Of a DNA stretch of 64,000 nucleotides, positions 63,873 to 64,000 are shown piece after piece; position 1 is the first letter of the stretch, and each line of letters starts with the position of its first letter. The position numbers and the translations under genes were made by a program. The notes beneath the pieces were generated by a model, which searched no databases, was not told the origin of the DNA, and saw only the letters and a list, made by a program, of their open reading frames with translations. Source of the stretch: Nesterenkonia sedimenti (GTDB taxonomy: Bacteria > Actinomycetota > Actinomycetes > Actinomycetales > Micrococcaceae); the NCBI RefSeq assembly GCF_012641515.1, contig NZ_JABAHY010000002.1, positions 1 through 64,000 of the forward strand. Reading direction: 5' to 3'.

Positions 63873-63920
63873 TGATTGCGGCCTAAGCCGCACTTCACAG
63901 CTTCATATAGCTGAACAGAG

Positions 63921-63959
63921 AACCCCCGGAGATCACCACAGTGGTCCCGGGGGTTTTCT
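63921..63959 (+). terminator. Terminator of rplJ-rplL
   Basis: AACCCCCGG (63921-63929) pairs with CCGGGGGTT (63947-63955), with inner ACCAC/GTGGT, followed by TTCTA. Confidence 0.85.
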
Positions 63960-64000
63960 ACGTTAAGCGGCGGCTCTGACCGCGACATGCTCACAGGGAA

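Overview
The window is high-GC actinobacterial DNA. The order aminotransferase, tRNA-Trp, secE, nusG, rplK, rplA, rplJ, rplL is typical of Actinobacteria. Two mycothiol genes (mycothiol synthase, and S-(hydroxymethyl)mycothiol dehydrogenase), a GlnR-type regulator beside mshD, Rv0216/HadAB-like MaoC proteins near murB, and an LAATG cell-wall sorting signal point the same way. I infer a Micrococcales (Micrococcaceae-like) organism that uses, and probably accumulates, betaine-type solutes. I cannot name the species from sequence alone.

Layout. 1-3.3 kb: 5' part of a betaine/homocysteine-type S-methyltransferase gene running off the left edge, a decayed membrane-protein gene, tRNA-Tyr and an amidase. 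3.4-9.1 kb: thioredoxin, AlkA-like glycosylase, cysK, then a molybdenum-cofactor/formate-dehydrogenase-maturation run (mobA, DUF6457, moeA, fdhD). 9.1-25.1 kb: the metabolic centre. It holds an OFA-family transporter; a leftward operon of Rieske ferredoxin, ferredoxin reductase, Rieske oxygenase, soxB, soxD, soxA, soxG and purU; a divergent iclR; then dimethylglycine oxidase, the mycothiol-dependent formaldehyde dehydrogenase and a metallo-beta-lactamase-fold hydrolase. 25.2-29.8 kb: two paralogous membrane proteins with Pro/Gln-rich tails. 30-39.7 kb: DEAD-box helicase, tRNA-Thr, tRNA-Met, gene debris, MaoC pair, amino-acid ABC transporter, murB, aldo/keto reductase. 39.7-44.6 kb: TctABC tricarboxylate transporter and an SSS symporter with a 43-residue partner. 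44.9-53.5 kb: asd, folA (with a membrane tail), thyA, a GNAT-like protein, MutT1-like protein, mshD, glnR, a membrane protein, a 40-residue membrane peptide and ygfZ. 53.5-64 kb: hairpin repeats, a 5'-truncated LAATG surface-protein gene, pfkA, aminotransferase, a lone enterochelin-esterase N-terminal domain, tRNA-Trp, secE-nusG-rplK-rplA, a second surface-protein remnant, and the L10-leader rplJ-rplL operon.

How the genes work together. The 10.8-25 kb block encodes stepwise demethylation of glycine betaine to glycine. The Rieske oxygenase, fed by its own ferredoxin and FAD reductase, removes the first methyl as formaldehyde. Dimethylglycine oxidase and heterotetrameric sarcosine oxidase remove the next two onto tetrahydrofolate. 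PurU returns folate-bound formyl groups as formate. Formaldehyde is drained by the mycothiol-dependent dehydrogenase and probably the adjacent hydrolase, also to formate. Formate could then meet the FdhD/molybdenum-cofactor machinery and the OFA-family carrier next door. A matching inverted repeat (GTTGC-N7-GCAAC) lies in the promoter regions on both sides of iclR and is the probable operator of this regulon.

Decayed genes recur beside tRNA genes and at the ribosomal-protein cluster: a membrane-protein remnant at tRNA-Tyr, VapC and lipoprotein fragments at tRNA-Met, and surface-protein 3' ends at pfkA and between rplA and rplJ.
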